Source of the DNA: Pseudomonas sp. AFG_SD02_1510_Pfu_092
Lineage (GTDB): Bacteria; Pseudomonadota; Gammaproteobacteria; Pseudomonadales; Pseudomonadaceae
DNA: 64,000 bases
Assembly: GCF_003331055.1 (NCBI RefSeq)
Contig: NZ_PUQD01000019.1
Span: 1 to 64,000, forward strand
Direction: 5' to 3'
The position numbers were made by a program, and so were the translations under genes. Numbering within the stretch: the first letter of the stretch is position 1; every line of letters begins with the position of its first letter. The notes beneath the pieces are model-generated. The model was not told the origin of the DNA, made no database searches, and was given only the letters and a program-made list of their open reading frames with translations. Of this stretch, positions 48,471-58,431 are shown one piece after another.

Positions 48471-50012
48471 TTATTCCTGCAGTGGCAAGGTAGCCTGCTG
48501 ACGCAGGGTAGCCCCCAGGAAGTACGCCGGCGCGCGCAGGCGCGACAGCATCATCAGCACGATCCCCAGCACCGAGATGATCGCGGCGATCACGAACACC
48601 AGCCCCAGCCCGCCCACATGCGAACCGCTGCCGAAGTCCGGCGAGGCGCTGTCGATGGCGGTACGCACGAAGATCACCGACAGGATCACCCCACCCGCCA
48701 GCGGGCACAGGCCGCGCATCAGGAAGTGGCGCAAGCTGTCGAACAGGCTGTCGCGGAAGTACCAGACGCAGGCGAACGCCGTCAGCGAATAGTAGAAGCA
48801 GATCATCATGCCCAGTGCCGTGATGGTGTCGGCCAACACGTTCTCGCTCAGGGTACGCATGGTCACGTAGAACAGGCCTGCGGCCACGCCGGCGCAAATG
48901 GTGGCGTAACGCGGGGTTTGCGAGCGCGGGCAGACACTGGCGAACTTCTGCGGCACCGCGCCGTAGTAACCCATGGCCAGCAGGGTGCGCGCCGGCGACA
49001 CGAAGGTCGACTGCAGCGACGCCGCGGTGCTGGCCAGCACGGCGATGGACATCAGGATCGCCAGCGGCCCCATGACCGGACCGGCCAGGTGGGCGAACAC
49101 GTTTTCCTGGATGCGCGGGTTGTTCAGGCCCAGGCCCTGTTCGCTGATACCGGCGAACTGCAGCGTGGCAATGGCGGTGAACAGGTACAGGCCGAGAATC
49201 AGCAGCACGGTCCAGGTGGCCGCCTTGCCCGGCACCTCATCACTGCCAACCGATTCTTCGCTGACGGTCAGGCACACATCCCAGCCCCAGAAGATGAAGA
49301 TCGACAGCGACAGCCCGGCAGCAAAGGCCGAGAACGACTCGACGCCGAACGGGTTGAACCAGGCGAAATCGAACGCCAGGGGTGGCGGCGCGGTGGTTTC
49401 GCCGAAAGCGGCAAAGCCGAAGCCGATCAGCACCAGCAGCTGCAACGCCACCAGGCCGTACTGCACGGTCATGGTGGTGGTCATGCCACGGCAACAGATC
49501 CACACCGCCAGGGCGATGAATACGCAACAGGTGGTGATGTTGATCAACAGGTTGTCGGCCAGCCCCGCCAGCTCGTGCTTGCCGGTGATCTGGCCAAGGA
49601 ACAGGTAGAAGAAATCGACCGCCACCCCCGCCAGGTTCGACAGCACGATGGTGGTGGCAACCACCAGCCCCCAACCGCCGATCCAGCCGATCATCGGCCC
49701 GAAGGCACGCGCCGACCAGGTGAACGAGGTGCCGCTGTCCGGCTCTGCCGAGTTCAGTTCGCGGTAGCCCAGGGCCACCAGCAGCATCGGCAGGAAGCCG
49801 ACGATGAACACGGCAGGCAAGTGCGCGCCCACTTCACGCACGGTCGGGCCAAGGGCGCCGGTGAGGGTGTAGACCGGGGCGATGGTGGAAATGCCCAGCA
49901 CCACGCTGGCCAGCAAGCCCAGCCGGCCGGTGGCCAGCCCCTTGCTGCGCTGGGTGTTGCCCGCGTCGGCTGCCACATCGGGTGGGCGGCCGGCTTCTGT
50001 GTAATTGCTCAT
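48471..50012 (-). CDS. APC-superfamily amino acid/amine permease
   Basis: A 513-residue inner-membrane transporter with about twelve to fourteen spans. LGISTIAPVYTLTGALG near 40 matches the substrate-binding start of span 1 in APC transporters, and SGTSFTWSARAFGPMIGW near 92 is span 3. The ATG at 50012 gives MSNYTEAG; the Shine-Dalgarno is weak. It is downstream of and on the same strand as the puuD-like and spuI genes, so uptake of putrescine or a related amine is a reasonable guess, not proven. Confidence 0.85.
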   Translation of the reverse strand: MSNYTEAGRPPDVAADAGNTQRSKGLATGRLGLLASVVLGISTIAPVYTLTGALGPTVREVGAHLPAVFIVGFLPMLLVALGYRELNSAEPDSGTSFTWSARAFGPMIGWIGGWGLVVATTIVLSNLAGVAVDFFYLFLGQITGKHELAGLADNLLINITTCCVFIALAVWICCRGMTTTMTVQYGLVALQLLVLIGFGFAAFGETTAPPPLAFDFAWFNPFGVESFSAFAAGLSLSIFIFWGWDVCLTVSEESVGSDEVPGKAATWTVLLILGLYLFTAIATLQFAGISEQGLGLNNPRIQENVFAHLAGPVMGPLAILMSIAVLASTAASLQSTFVSPARTLLAMGYYGAVPQKFASVCPRSQTPRYATICAGVAAGLFYVTMRTLSENVLADTITALGMMICFYYSLTAFACVWYFRDSLFDSLRHFLMRGLCPLAGGVILSVIFVRTAIDSASPDFGSGSHVGGLGLVFVIAAIISVLGIVLMMLSRLRAPAYFLGATLRQQATLPLQE

Positions 50013-50126
50013 GAGTAATTTGCCGTAAATTTTGGAATTGTTTTCACAGGCCTTGCGTACAAGACCCGCTTTCACTCATTGAAAGCGTGCTGCCGGGAAC
50101 AAGTCATCCGAGACCTTCGGCTGACG

Positions 50127-50900
50127 TCAGAATGCCTCCTGCCGTGCGGCCTCCCGTGTTGCATAAGCAATGCAGGCTTCGCGAAACGCCTGGAACAGGC
50201 GCAGCGAGACCGGGTTTTCGCTGAATCGCCACTCCGGGTGCCACTGCACGCCGAGCACGAAGCCCGGCGCCGCAGGCATGGACACCGCTTCGATCAGGCC
50301 GTCCGGGGCCCGTGCCTCGACGCGCAGGCCCGGGGCCAGGCGGTCGATGCCCTGGCTGTGCAGCGAGTTGACCTCGAACTGCGCAGCCAGGCCCAGCCGC
50401 TCGAACAACCCGCCTGGCACTATGCCGACTGGGTGACGAGGGGCGTATTGCACCTCCAGGGGTGCGTCCTCAGGTTCGCGATGGTCAAGGTAGCCGGGCA
50501 GTTCCTGCACGCGCTGGTGCAAGCTGCCGCCCAGGGCCACGTTCAATTCCTGGTAGCCACGGCAGATACAGAACACCGGTACACCGGCGGCAATGGCCGC
50601 CTGCAGCAGCGGCAGGGTCAGGCGATCACGTGCCAGATCGTGCCGGGTTCCCGCCGCGCTGGGGGCGCCATTGTAATGATGCGGTTCGATATTTGAAGGC
50701 GAGCCGGTAAAAACAATGCCATGCAGGCGAGCCAGCAGCGCCTGCGTGTCGCTGCCCCCGTCACGCGCGGGCAAGATCAGCGGCAAGCCGGCAAAGCCGG
50801 CCGCCTCGACATACTTGTCGCCTACCGTGTGCGACGAGTTCTTCCCCACCTGCTGACGGCAGGCGCTGACACCGATCAAGGGGACCGCATTTGCGCTCAT
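50127..50900 (-). CDS. puuD: Gamma-glutamyl-GABA hydrolase-like class I glutamine amidotransferase
   Basis: A 257-residue class-I amidotransferase-fold hydrolase. The nucleophile is Cys113 (FCICRGYQELNVALGG) with His221 and Glu223 (GVQWHPEW). This is the PuuD/SpuA type, which releases GABA (or a related omega-amino acid) and glutamate from the gamma-glutamyl conjugate. Its ATG is four bases after the spuI stop codon, so the two are translated together. Substrate assignment rests on that pairing. Confidence 0.85.
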   Translation of the reverse strand: MSANAVPLIGVSACRQQVGKNSSHTVGDKYVEAAGFAGLPLILPARDGGSDTQALLARLHGIVFTGSPSNIEPHHYNGAPSAAGTRHDLARDRLTLPLLQAAIAAGVPVFCICRGYQELNVALGGSLHQRVQELPGYLDHREPEDAPLEVQYAPRHPVGIVPGGLFERLGLAAQFEVNSLHSQGIDRLAPGLRVEARAPDGLIEAVSMPAAPGFVLGVQWHPEWRFSENPVSLRLFQAFREACIAYATREAARQEAF

Positions 50901-50904
50901 GGGC

Positions 50905-52287
50905 TTACACCGTGTGCAGGTACCAGTTGTACTCGAGGTCGGAAATCGACACTTCGAACTCGGCCAGTTCGCTTTCCTTGCAGGCCACGAAGATATCGAT
51001 GTAGTCCGGGCTGATGTATTGGTTGAGGATTTCGCTGTCGTCCAGCGCGCGCAGGGCATCGCGCAGGTTGTTCGGCAGGCTCTGATCCAGCTGCTCGTAC
51101 GAGTTGCCTTCGATCGGCGCCTGGGGCTCGACCTGCTGGGTCAGGCCGTGGTGAACGCCGGCGAGGATCGCCGCGAGCATCAGGTACGGGTTGGCGTCGG
51201 CGCCGGCCACGCGGTGCTCGAGGCGCACGTTGTCGCTGCTGTCGGTGGGTACGCGCACGGCCACGGTGCGGTTGTCCAGGCCCCAGCTTGGCGCGTTGGG
51301 CACGTAGAACTGCGCGCCGAAGCGGCGATAGGAGTTGATGTTCGGGCAGAGGAAGGCCATCGACGCCGGCATGGTCTCCAGTACACCGCCGATGGCATGG
51401 CGCAGCGCGTCGCTTTGCAGCGGGTCGTCGCTGGCGAAAATGTTCTTGCCGGTTTTCTTGTCCAGCAACGAGATGTGCACGTGCAGGCCATTGCCGGCCT
51501 GGCCCGGGTAGGGCTTGGCCATGAAGGTGGTGTCCATTTCATGGTCGTAGGCGACGTTCTTGATCAGGCGCTTGAGCAGGATCGCGTAGTCGCAGGCCTT
51601 CAGTGGGTCGGCCACATGGTGCAGGTTGACCTCGAACTGCGCCGGGGCGCTTTCCTTGACGATGGCGTCGGCAGGCAGGCCCTGCTCCTTGGCCGCTTCG
51701 AGCATGTCCTGCAGGCAGTCGGCGTATTCGTCGAGGTCGTCGATCAGGTACACCTGGGTCGACTGCGGGCGCTTGCCGGAAATCGGCGAACGCGGCGGCT
51801 GTGGCCGGCCGTTGAGGTTGTCCTGATCGATCAGGTAGAACTCCAGCTCGAACGCGGCGCAGATATCCAGGCCCAGGTCGTCGAACTTGCTGACCACCTG
51901 GCGCAGCACTTCGCGCGGGTCGGCGAAGAACGGCTGGCCATCCAGCTCGTGCATGGTCATCAGCAGCTGGGCGGTGGGGCGTTTCTGCCACGGCTCGTCC
52001 GACAGCGTGCCGGCGATCGGGAAGCAGATGCGGTCGGCGTCGCCGATGTCCAGGCCAAGGCCGGTGCTTTCCACGGTGGAGCCGTTGATGTCCAGGGCGA
52101 ACAGCGATGCCGGCAGGTTGATGCCCTTTTCGTACACCTTGTGCAGGCTGGCCCGCTCGATGCGCTTGCCACGTACCACGCCGTTCATGTCGGAGATCAG
52201 CAGGTCGACGTACTGCGTGTCCGGATGGGCCTGGAGGAAGTCATTCATCTCGCTGGAAGAACTGGCGCACGGGGTTACCGACGTCAT
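50905..52287 (-). CDS. spuI: Glutamate-putrescine ligase, glutamine synthetase family
   Basis: A 460-residue member of the glutamine-synthetase superfamily, type III-like small form. ATP and glutamate sites are seen as FELEFYLID near 150, NLHHVADPLKACDYA, GNGLHVHISL near 280 and LEHRVAGADANPYL near 355. PuuA and SpuI ligate glutamate to putrescine or related amines to start the gamma-glutamyl route. AGGA is nine bases before the ATG at 52287. It is followed immediately by puuD and is divergent from a LysR gene. Confidence 0.87.
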   Translation of the reverse strand: MTSVTPCASSSSEMNDFLQAHPDTQYVDLLISDMNGVVRGKRIERASLHKVYEKGINLPASLFALDINGSTVESTGLGLDIGDADRICFPIAGTLSDEPWQKRPTAQLLMTMHELDGQPFFADPREVLRQVVSKFDDLGLDICAAFELEFYLIDQDNLNGRPQPPRSPISGKRPQSTQVYLIDDLDEYADCLQDMLEAAKEQGLPADAIVKESAPAQFEVNLHHVADPLKACDYAILLKRLIKNVAYDHEMDTTFMAKPYPGQAGNGLHVHISLLDKKTGKNIFASDDPLQSDALRHAIGGVLETMPASMAFLCPNINSYRRFGAQFYVPNAPSWGLDNRTVAVRVPTDSSDNVRLEHRVAGADANPYLMLAAILAGVHHGLTQQVEPQAPIEGNSYEQLDQSLPNNLRDALRALDDSEILNQYISPDYIDIFVACKESELAEFEVSISDLEYNWYLHTV

Positions 52288-52414
52288 GGCTGTACATCCT
52301 ATGATTTGCTGCGGCGATGTGGAGATGCGGCTGGCGCCTCGGGGGGCGACGATGGTTGCAGCTGTTGTTCTTTTCACTTTCCCATCGTGGGGATTGGTTA
52401 CCCGACCGGGCGCA

Positions 52415-52443
52415 TTGATTCCCAGGGGCGGTTCCACTATAAA
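52415..52443 (+). promoter_or_regulatory. Sigma-70 promoter of the LysR gene
   Basis: TTGATT (52415-52420), exactly 17 bases, TATAAA (52438-52443). It predicts a start of transcription near 52450, 45 bases before the LysR ATG. Confidence 0.6.
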
Positions 52444-52494
52444 ATGGCCAAAACGCAACAGACATTGGCAATTCGGCAAGCAGAGCGTGCACCA

Positions 52495-53367
52495 ATGCAA
52501 TATCAGATTACCCATGCCGACCTCTCCCTGGTCCTGGCGCTGGAACGTGGCCGCTCGCTGGCCAAGGCTGCCGAGTTGCTCAAGGTCGACGTATCGACGG
52601 TGTTCCGCTCGATCCGTCGCCTGGAGTCGGCGCTGGGCACCGCCCTGTTCGTCAAGAGCCGCAAGGGCTACCTGCCGACCGACACCGCGCAGGCGCTGGC
52701 CGAGCAGGCCGAGCGTGCCGAACAGGCGCTGGAGGCCGCGCGTATTGCCATGACCAGCGGCGAACAGGTGGTCAGCGGAACGGTGCGGCTGACCTGTACC
52801 GAGGCGGTGATGCACAGCCTGCTGCTGCCGGCGCTGGCCGAGTTCATGCCCAACTACCCGGCCTTGTCGCTGGAGATGGGCACCTCCAACACCTTCGCCA
52901 ACCTCAGCCGACGCGATGCCGACATCGCCCTGCGCCTGACCAATACGCCTCCGGAACACCTGGTGGGCCGTAACCTGGGCTCTACCTCTTATGTAGTCTG
53001 CGGCCAGCCGCAGTGGCGCGAGCGCCTGGCCGAGGCGCCCGCCAGCGTGCCGTGGATCGCCCCCGACGACTCGATGCAGGACCACCCCACGGTGGTCTGG
53101 CGCAACCAGCAGCACCCGGGGCTGAGCCCGCGCTACCAGTGCAGCGGCATGTCCACCATCGCCCAGCTGGTCACCGCTGGGCTGGGTGTGGCGGCGCTGC
53201 CGGACTACATGGTGCATGCGCTGCCCGGGGTGGATGCACTGAGCGGGCCGCTGCCGGGCTGCGACACCCAGTTGTGGCTGCTGACCCGGCCGGATTGCCG
53301 GGCGTTGCGCTCGGTGCAGACGCTGTTCGAGGAGCTGACCCCGCGGTTGCGTGACGCGATGCTCTGA
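52495..53367 (+). CDS. LysR-family transcriptional regulator, divergent from spuI
   Basis: A 290-residue LysR regulator with helix-turn-helix at about 17-45 (GRSLAKAAELLKVDVSTVFRSIRRLE) and an effector domain from about 88. The first helix-turn-helix helix is unusual (DVSTVFRSIRR in place of the common SAVSRQIRR). The start at 52495 gives MQYQITHADLSLVLALERG; an in-frame ATG at 52444 overlaps the -10 box and is unlikely. It may control spuI-puuD, from position only. Confidence 0.82.
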   Translation: MQYQITHADLSLVLALERGRSLAKAAELLKVDVSTVFRSIRRLESALGTALFVKSRKGYLPTDTAQALAEQAERAEQALEAARIAMTSGEQVVSGTVRLTCTEAVMHSLLLPALAEFMPNYPALSLEMGTSNTFANLSRRDADIALRLTNTPPEHLVGRNLGSTSYVVCGQPQWRERLAEAPASVPWIAPDDSMQDHPTVVWRNQQHPGLSPRYQCSGMSTIAQLVTAGLGVAALPDYMVHALPGVDALSGPLPGCDTQLWLLTRPDCRALRSVQTLFEELTPRLRDAML

Positions 53368-53402
53368 GGTTATCGTCAGGCTCAAGCGGTAGGCTGTCTG
53401 TT

Positions 53403-53498
53403 GCGGCCCTTTCGCGACTGAAGTCGCTCCCACAGGGTGCGGTGCCGGGCTTGAGGACAACGCGGTCCCTGTGGGAGCGGCTTTAGCCGCGAAGAAGG
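53403..53498. repeat. REP pair, inverted, partly mismatched
   Basis: Opposed REP units; the first has GCGACTGAAGTCGC as stem and the second GCGGCTTTAGCCGC, so unlike most pairs the stems differ. It lies upstream of rpoZ. The following ~125 bases have an AT-rich patch but no clear promoter. Confidence 0.85.
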
Positions 53499-53627
53499 CA
53501 ACACAGGGCTTGAAGGTAACACCCGACAAAACAGCGCTTCCCTATTGGCTGGTGATTTTTTAAACTATCGAGTCCGCCTGCCCATTATCGGGCTGCACGC
53601 CCACCGCATTTGCTACTGAGGAAGACC

Positions 53628-53891
53628 ATGGCCCGCGTAACTGTTGAAGACTGCCTGGAACACGTGGATAACCGCTTTGAGCTGGTCATGCTCTCGACCA
53701 AGCGCGCTCGCCAGCTGGCGACCGGCGGCAAAGAACCACGCGTGGCGTGGGAAAACGACAAGCCGACCGTTGTTGCCCTGCGTGAAATCGCCGAAGGCAT
53801 CGTCACCAACGAATTCATCGCTGCTGAAGAGATCGTCACCGAGGATCCGGTCTTCGCCGCGTTCGAGGACGAGAACAACGAGGCTGTCTGA
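53628..53891 (+). CDS. rpoZ: DNA-directed RNA polymerase omega subunit
   Basis: An 87-residue subunit that supports RNA polymerase assembly and carries part of the ppGpp site. The typical sequence is [29 protein letters not shown], of which [14 protein letters not shown] is the conserved core, with [13 protein letters not shown] later. GAGGAAGACC precedes the ATG at 53628. It is followed by spoT after 59 bases, the standard order. Confidence 0.97.
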   Translation: MARVTVEDCLEHVDNRFELVMLSTKRARQLATGGKEPRVAWENDKPTVVALREIAEGIVTNEFIAAEEIVTEDPVFAAFEDENNEAV

Positions 53892-53950
53892 TTGATGCCA
53901 GGTCGACGTCGCACGGCGCAAGGCCCTCTTCCTCGGCAGGAGGTGAACCC

Positions 53951-56059
53951 ATGCCGGGTATAGAAGCCTTGGCCGAACGGCTGTCGACCTATCTTGGCCC
54001 CGAACAGGTCAACCTGGTCCGGCGCGCCTATTTCTACGCCGAACAGGCCCACGACGGGCAGCGCCGCCGCAGTGGCGAGCCCTACGTGACCCACCCGCTG
54101 GCCGTGGCCAGCATCCTCGCCGACATGCACATGGACCATCAGAGCCTGATGGCGGCCATGCTGCACGATGTGATCGAAGACACCGGCATCGCCAAGGAAG
54201 CCCTCAGCCAGCAGTTCGGCGAGACCGTGGCCGAGCTGGTCGACGGGGTCAGCAAGCTGACCCAGATGAACTTCGAGACCAAGGCCGAGGCGCAGGCCGA
54301 GAACTTCCAGAAAATGGCCATGGCCATGGCCCGCGATATCCGCGTGATCCTGGTCAAGCTGGCCGACCGCCTGCACAACATGCGCACCCTGGAAGTGCTG
54401 TCCGGCGAGAAACGCCGGCGCATCGCCAAGGAAACCCTCGAGATCTACGCGCCCATCGCCAACCGCCTGGGCATGCACACCGTGCGCGTGGAATTCGAGG
54501 ACCTCGGCTTCAAGGCCATGCACCCGATGCGCTCGTCGCTGATCCACCGGGCGGTGAAAAGCGCACGCGGCAACCGCAAGGAAATCGTCGCCAAGATCGA
54601 GCACTCGCTGGCCAACTGCCTGGCCGCCGACGGCATCGTGGGCGAGGTCAGCGGCCGGCAGAAGCACCTCTATGGCATCTACAAGAAGATGCGTGGCAAG
54701 CGCCGCGCCTTCAACGAGATCATGGACGTGTACGCCTTCCGCATCGTCGTCGACAAGGTCGACACCTGCTACCGCGTGCTCGGCGCCGTGCACAACCTGT
54801 ACAAGCCGCTGCCGGGCCGCTTCAAGGATTACATCGCAATCCCCAAGGCCAACGGCTACCAGTCGTTGCACACCACGCTGTTCGGCATGCACGGCGTGCC
54901 CATCGAAATCCAGATCCGTACCCGCGAGATGGAAGAGATGGCCAACAACGGCATCGCCGCGCACTGGCTGTACAAGTCCAACGACGACGAGCAGCCCAAG
55001 GGCAGCCACGCCCGCGCCCGCCAGTGGGTCAAGGGTATCCTCGAGCTGCAGCAACGGGCCGGCAACTCGCTGGAATTCATCGAAAGCGTGAAGATCGACC
55101 TGTTCCCGGACGAGGTCTACGTGTTCACGCCCAAAGGCCGCATCATGGAGCTGCCCAAAGGCTCCACGGCCGTCGACTTCGCCTACGCGGTGCACACCGA
55201 CGTTGGCAACAGCTGCATCGCCTGCCGCATCAACCGCCGCCTGGCGCCGCTGTCCGAACCGCTGCAAAGCGGCTCGACGGTGGAAATCGTCAGCGCCCCG
55301 GGCGCCAGGCCGAACCCGGCCTGGCTCAACTTCGTGGTTACCGGCAAGGCTCGCACGCACATCCGCCACGCGCTCAAGCAGCAGCGCCGCTCCGAGTCGA
55401 TCAGCCTGGGCGAACGCTTGCTGAACAAGGTGCTTACCGGTTTCGACAGCAGCCTGGAGAAAATCCCCCAGGAGCGCATCCAGGCGATTCTCGCCGAGTA
55501 CCGCCTGGAACTGATCGAAGACCTGCTCGAAGACATCGGCCTGGGCAACCGCATGGCCTACGTGGTCGCGCGCCGCCTGCTGTCGGCCGAAGGCGAGCAG
55601 CTGCCGGCGCCGGAAGGCCCGCTGGCGATCCGCGGTACCGAAGGCCTGGTGCTGAGCTACGCCAAGTGCTGCACGCCGATCCCGGGCGACCCGATCGTTG
55701 GCCACCTGTCAGCCGGCAAGGGCATGGTCGTGCACCTGGAAAACTGCCGCAACATCAGTGAAATCCGCCACAACCCGGAAAAGTGCGTACAGCTCTCCTG
55801 GGCCAAGGACATCACCGGTGAGTTCAACGTCGAGTTGCGTGTCGAGCTGGAGCACCAGCGCGGCCTGATTGCCCTGCTGGCAAGCAGCGTCAACGCCGCC
55901 GACGGCAACATCGAGAAGATCAGCATGGACGAACGCGACGGCCGTATCAGCGTGGTCCAACTGGTGGTCAGCGTGCACGACCGCGTGCACCTGGCGCGTG
56001 TGATCAAGAAGCTGCGTACCCTGGCCGGTGTGGTCCGCATCACCCGCATGCGTACGTAG
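53951..56059 (+). CDS. spoT: Bifunctional (p)ppGpp synthetase / hydrolase SpoT
   Basis: A 702-residue RelA/SpoT protein. The HD hydrolase domain has [15 protein letters not shown], then MLHDVIEDT near 73 (the HD pair intact). The synthetase domain follows (about 230-340), with [24 protein letters not shown] is the RxKD form found in bifunctional or hydrolase-biased enzymes, not the ExDD form of RelA. TGS (about 385-445) and a C-terminal ACT domain (from about 630) complete it. AGGAGG is seven bases before the ATG. It sits in rpoZ-spoT-ridA. Confidence 0.97.
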   Translation: MPGIEALAERLSTYLGPEQVNLVRRAYFYAEQAHDGQRRRSGEPYVTHPLAVASILADMHMDHQSLMAAMLHDVIEDTGIAKEALSQQFGETVAELVDGVSKLTQMNFETKAEAQAENFQKMAMAMARDIRVILVKLADRLHNMRTLEVLSGEKRRRIAKETLEIYAPIANRLGMHTVRVEFEDLGFKAMHPMRSSLIHRAVKSARGNRKEIVAKIEHSLANCLAADGIVGEVSGRQKHLYGIYKKMRGKRRAFNEIMDVYAFRIVVDKVDTCYRVLGAVHNLYKPLPGRFKDYIAIPKANGYQSLHTTLFGMHGVPIEIQIRTREMEEMANNGIAAHWLYKSNDDEQPKGSHARARQWVKGILELQQRAGNSLEFIESVKIDLFPDEVYVFTPKGRIMELPKGSTAVDFAYAVHTDVGNSCIACRINRRLAPLSEPLQSGSTVEIVSAPGARPNPAWLNFVVTGKARTHIRHALKQQRRSESISLGERLLNKVLTGFDSSLEKIPQERIQAILAEYRLELIEDLLEDIGLGNRMAYVVARRLLSAEGEQLPAPEGPLAIRGTEGLVLSYAKCCTPIPGDPIVGHLSAGKGMVVHLENCRNISEIRHNPEKCVQLSWAKDITGEFNVELRVELEHQRGLIALLASSVNAADGNIEKISMDERDGRISVVQLVVSVHDRVHLARVIKKLRTLAGVVRITRMRT

Positions 56060-56082
56060 TCCGCCAACCGCAAGGAGTCAAC

Positions 56083-56463
56083 ATGAGCAAGACCGTCATC
56101 AACAGCGACAAGGCCCCTGCCGCCATCGGCACCTACTCGCAGGCGATCAAGGCCGGCAACACCGTGTACATGTCTGGCCAGATCCCGCTTGACCCGAAAA
56201 CCATGGAACTGGTCGAAGGCTTCGAAGCCCAGACCGTTCAGGTGTTCGAGAACCTCAAGGCCGTGGCGGAAGCCGCTGGCGGTTCGTTCAAGGACATCGT
56301 CAAGCTGAACATCTTCCTTACTGACCTGAGCCACTTCGCCAAGGTCAACGAGGTGATGGGCCGCTACTTCGAGCAGCCCTACCCGGCCCGCGCCGCCATT
56401 GGCGTTGCCGCACTGCCGAAAGGCTCCCAGGTCGAAATGGACGCCATCCTGGTCATCGAATGA
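56083..56463 (+). CDS. ridA: RidA family enamine/imine deaminase
   Basis: A 126-residue YjgF/RidA protein that hydrolyses reactive 2-aminoacrylate and related imines. The signature [20 protein letters not shown] holds the conserved Arg near 105 (key [14 protein letters not shown]), and [20 protein letters not shown] is near 20-40. AAGGAG precedes the ATG. It is 23 bases after spoT in the same direction and probably co-transcribed. Confidence 0.96.
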   Translation: MSKTVINSDKAPAAIGTYSQAIKAGNTVYMSGQIPLDPKTMELVEGFEAQTVQVFENLKAVAEAAGGSFKDIVKLNIFLTDLSHFAKVNEVMGRYFEQPYPARAAIGVAALPKGSQVEMDAILVIE

Positions 56464-56522
56464 TGCCCTTGGTGACGGGCGCCCTGCCCGTCACCTTCCC
56501 TCCTTCGCAAGGTTACCCCGTC

Positions 56523-57254
56523 ATGCGTCAAGCACTGCCCTTCGCGCTGGCAGCCCTGCTTCTGGGCGGCTGCGCCAGTCACAAACCTGAAGATTTCAAC
56601 GGCACCTGGATCAACCAGGACGCCATCACTGCGGCCGTCAAGGGCGGCAGCCTGCGTCAGGCGCTCAATGAGCACGGCCCTGTATTCGAGTGGAAGCTCG
56701 ACGTCGCCAGCCAGCAGGCCAGCTACAGCAATGGCTTCGAAGCGGCCGACGGCCAACTGAGCGCCACCGACAAGCAATGGCAGGCGCGCTTCCAGGGCGG
56801 CCAGACCGAGCAGTTGTCGCTGGATGGCGACGAGTTGCAGGCTGTCGACCAAAGCGGCGCCAAACAGACCTTCGTGCGCGCCAAGGCCCCCGCTGCGGCC
56901 AATGCGCCGCTGGGCAGCAGTTTCGAGAAAGCGCTGTACCAGGCGTACCTGGGCGGCAACTGGAAGATCATCGAAGGCCAGGGCAAAGGCGCCAGCGTGC
57001 GCTTCAGCGACACCGGCAACGTTACCGGCCTGCCCGGGCCAGACCGTTTCGCCCTGTGCCTGGCCGGCGATTGCGCGACCATGGGTGGCAGCAATGACAG
57101 CCTGTGGCTGGAGCGTAACCAGCGTGGCGCGCCGTTCATTCTCAAGCGCGATGGCGACACGCTGGAAATCTTCCAGGCGGTGAACCGTGCGCAGCCGGAC
57201 GAAATGCCCGTGCTGGCAGCCGGCAAGCGCCAGTGGCTGCTGGAGCAGGACTGA
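56523..57254 (+). CDS. Putative lipoprotein of unknown function
   Basis: A 243-residue lipoprotein: a short signal MRQALPFALAALLLGGC with lipidation at Cys17. No domain is recognised. The mature part is polar, with a repeated pattern of FNGTWINQD near 25 and YLGGNWKIIEGQGKG near 143, which suggests two lipocalin- or beta-sandwich-like halves. An in-frame ATG at 56460 overlaps ridA and would bury the signal peptide, so 56523 is preferred. It is 59 bases downstream of ridA. I do not assign a function. Confidence 0.72.
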   Translation: MRQALPFALAALLLGGCASHKPEDFNGTWINQDAITAAVKGGSLRQALNEHGPVFEWKLDVASQQASYSNGFEAADGQLSATDKQWQARFQGGQTEQLSLDGDELQAVDQSGAKQTFVRAKAPAAANAPLGSSFEKALYQAYLGGNWKIIEGQGKGASVRFSDTGNVTGLPGPDRFALCLAGDCATMGGSNDSLWLERNQRGAPFILKRDGDTLEIFQAVNRAQPDEMPVLAAGKRQWLLEQD

Positions 57255-57280
57255 AGCCTGCTGGAATCGTAGTCGACCCC

Positions 57281-57376
57281 ACCGGCCCCTTCGCGGGTAA
57301 ACCCGCTCCCACAAGTACACCGCCGGGCTTGAAACCAGCGGTGCACTTGTGGGAGCGGGTTTACCCGCGAAGAGGC
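57281..57376. repeat. REP pair, inverted
   Basis: Opposed REP units with the stem GCGGG-TAAA/TTTA-CCCGC, convergent between the lipoprotein and the epimerase-like gene. Confidence 0.9.
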
Positions 57377-57384
57377 CCGCAGCC

Positions 57385-58242
57385 TCAGCACAGGTCTTTC
57401 AGGATCGCCGCATAGCCTTCCTTGTAACTCGGGTACACCGGTGCCCAGCCCAGCGCCCGGGCCCGGGCGTTGCTGCAGCGCTTGCTGCCGGTACGCCGCA
57501 CCCGCTGCTCATCGGACCACTCGGTAACCCCCAGGTACCCACGCAGCCACGCCACCACATCGGCCAGCGGCGCCGGGTCGTCGTCGACGCCGATGTAGCA
57601 GTCGTCCAGCACCTTGCCGTCGGCATCCGCCTGCAACAGGAACGCCAACAGGCTGGCGGCGTCCTCGGCGTGGATGCGGTTGCCATACAGCGGCGGCTGC
57701 TCGGCCACGCGGTAGCCCTGGCGCACCTGGCTGAGCAGCCACTCGCGGCCCGGGCCATAGATGCCGGTCAGGCGCACCACGCTGGCCGGGATGCCGCTGG
57801 CCAGGGCCAGCTGCTCGGCTTCCAGCATCAACCGCCCGGAATAGCCTTCCGGCTCGGTGGCGGCGCGCTCATCGATCCACTCGCCATCCTTCTGCGCAAA
57901 CACGCTGCTGCTGGAAACGAACAGCAACCGGCGCGGGCGCTGACCGCGCTCGGCCAGCCAGGCCAGCACATGGCGCAAACCGTCGACATAGGCCGCCTGG
58001 TAGCCCGCTTCGTCGTGCTGGCTGGCCGCCACGCAATACACCAGGTAATCCGGCGCGCGCTGCGGCCAGGCGCTGGGCATCGCAGGCTCGGACAAGTCCG
58101 CCGCCACTGGCATAACCCCCGCAGGCAGCTGCCCGACCGAACGGCGCAGGCCGCTCACCTGCCAGCCACGCGCAAGCAGCTGCCGGGCAAGACGCCCGCC
58201 CACATCACCACAACCCACCACCATCACGGAACGGTCTGACAT
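57385..58242 (-). CDS. NAD(P)-binding epimerase-like protein, YeeZ type
   Basis: A 285-residue extended-SDR protein. The dinucleotide motif is VVGCGDVGGRLA (9-20), a variant of GxxGxxG. SSSSVFAQKDGEWIDE near 120 and GYSGRLMLEAEQL near 140 replace the classical YxxxK motif, since no Tyr-x3-Lys is visible there. Catalytic activity as a sugar epimerase is therefore doubtful. AGGAG lies seven bases before the ATG at 58242. It is divergent from exbB. The function is unknown. Confidence 0.8.
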   Translation of the reverse strand: MSDRSVMVVGCGDVGGRLARQLLARGWQVSGLRRSVGQLPAGVMPVAADLSEPAMPSAWPQRAPDYLVYCVAASQHDEAGYQAAYVDGLRHVLAWLAERGQRPRRLLFVSSSSVFAQKDGEWIDERAATEPEGYSGRLMLEAEQLALASGIPASVVRLTGIYGPGREWLLSQVRQGYRVAEQPPLYGNRIHAEDAASLLAFLLQADADGKVLDDCYIGVDDDPAPLADVVAWLRGYLGVTEWSDEQRVRRTGSKRCSNARARALGWAPVYPSYKEGYAAILKDLC

Positions 58243-58330
58243 CTCTGAACTCCTAGACCCATTGATCAGCCCGACCACGCTACACGATGGATGGCTAGAC
58301 CTTAGGCGAAAAAAGCAACAAGATTACTTT

Positions 58331-58360
58331 TGTTAACAAGAATTACTTGCAATAATGGCG
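58331..58360 (+). promoter_or_regulatory. Weak promoter/Fur-like region before exbB
   Basis: TTGTTA (58331-58336) and AATAAT (58352-58357) are 15 bases apart, and a poor Fur-box match (9 of 19 positions by eye) overlaps them. exbB genes are commonly iron-regulated. Listed as the best candidate in the 189-base gap; not strong. Confidence 0.25.
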
Positions 58361-58431
58361 GCCAATTTGTTCTCGGCCTACCTCGAGGCCTTGGAGAACG
58401 CTCACTTATTTCTTCATCAGGTCCGGCTAGC

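Noticed and set aside
50899..52494. Upstream extension of the LysR frame across spuI (822 codons in all)
   Set aside because: The extension is antisense to spuI, and the LysR domain, promoter and start lie at 52495.
58331..58360. A clear Fur box before exbB
   Set aside because: Only about 9 of 19 consensus positions match by eye. Kept only as a weak candidate.
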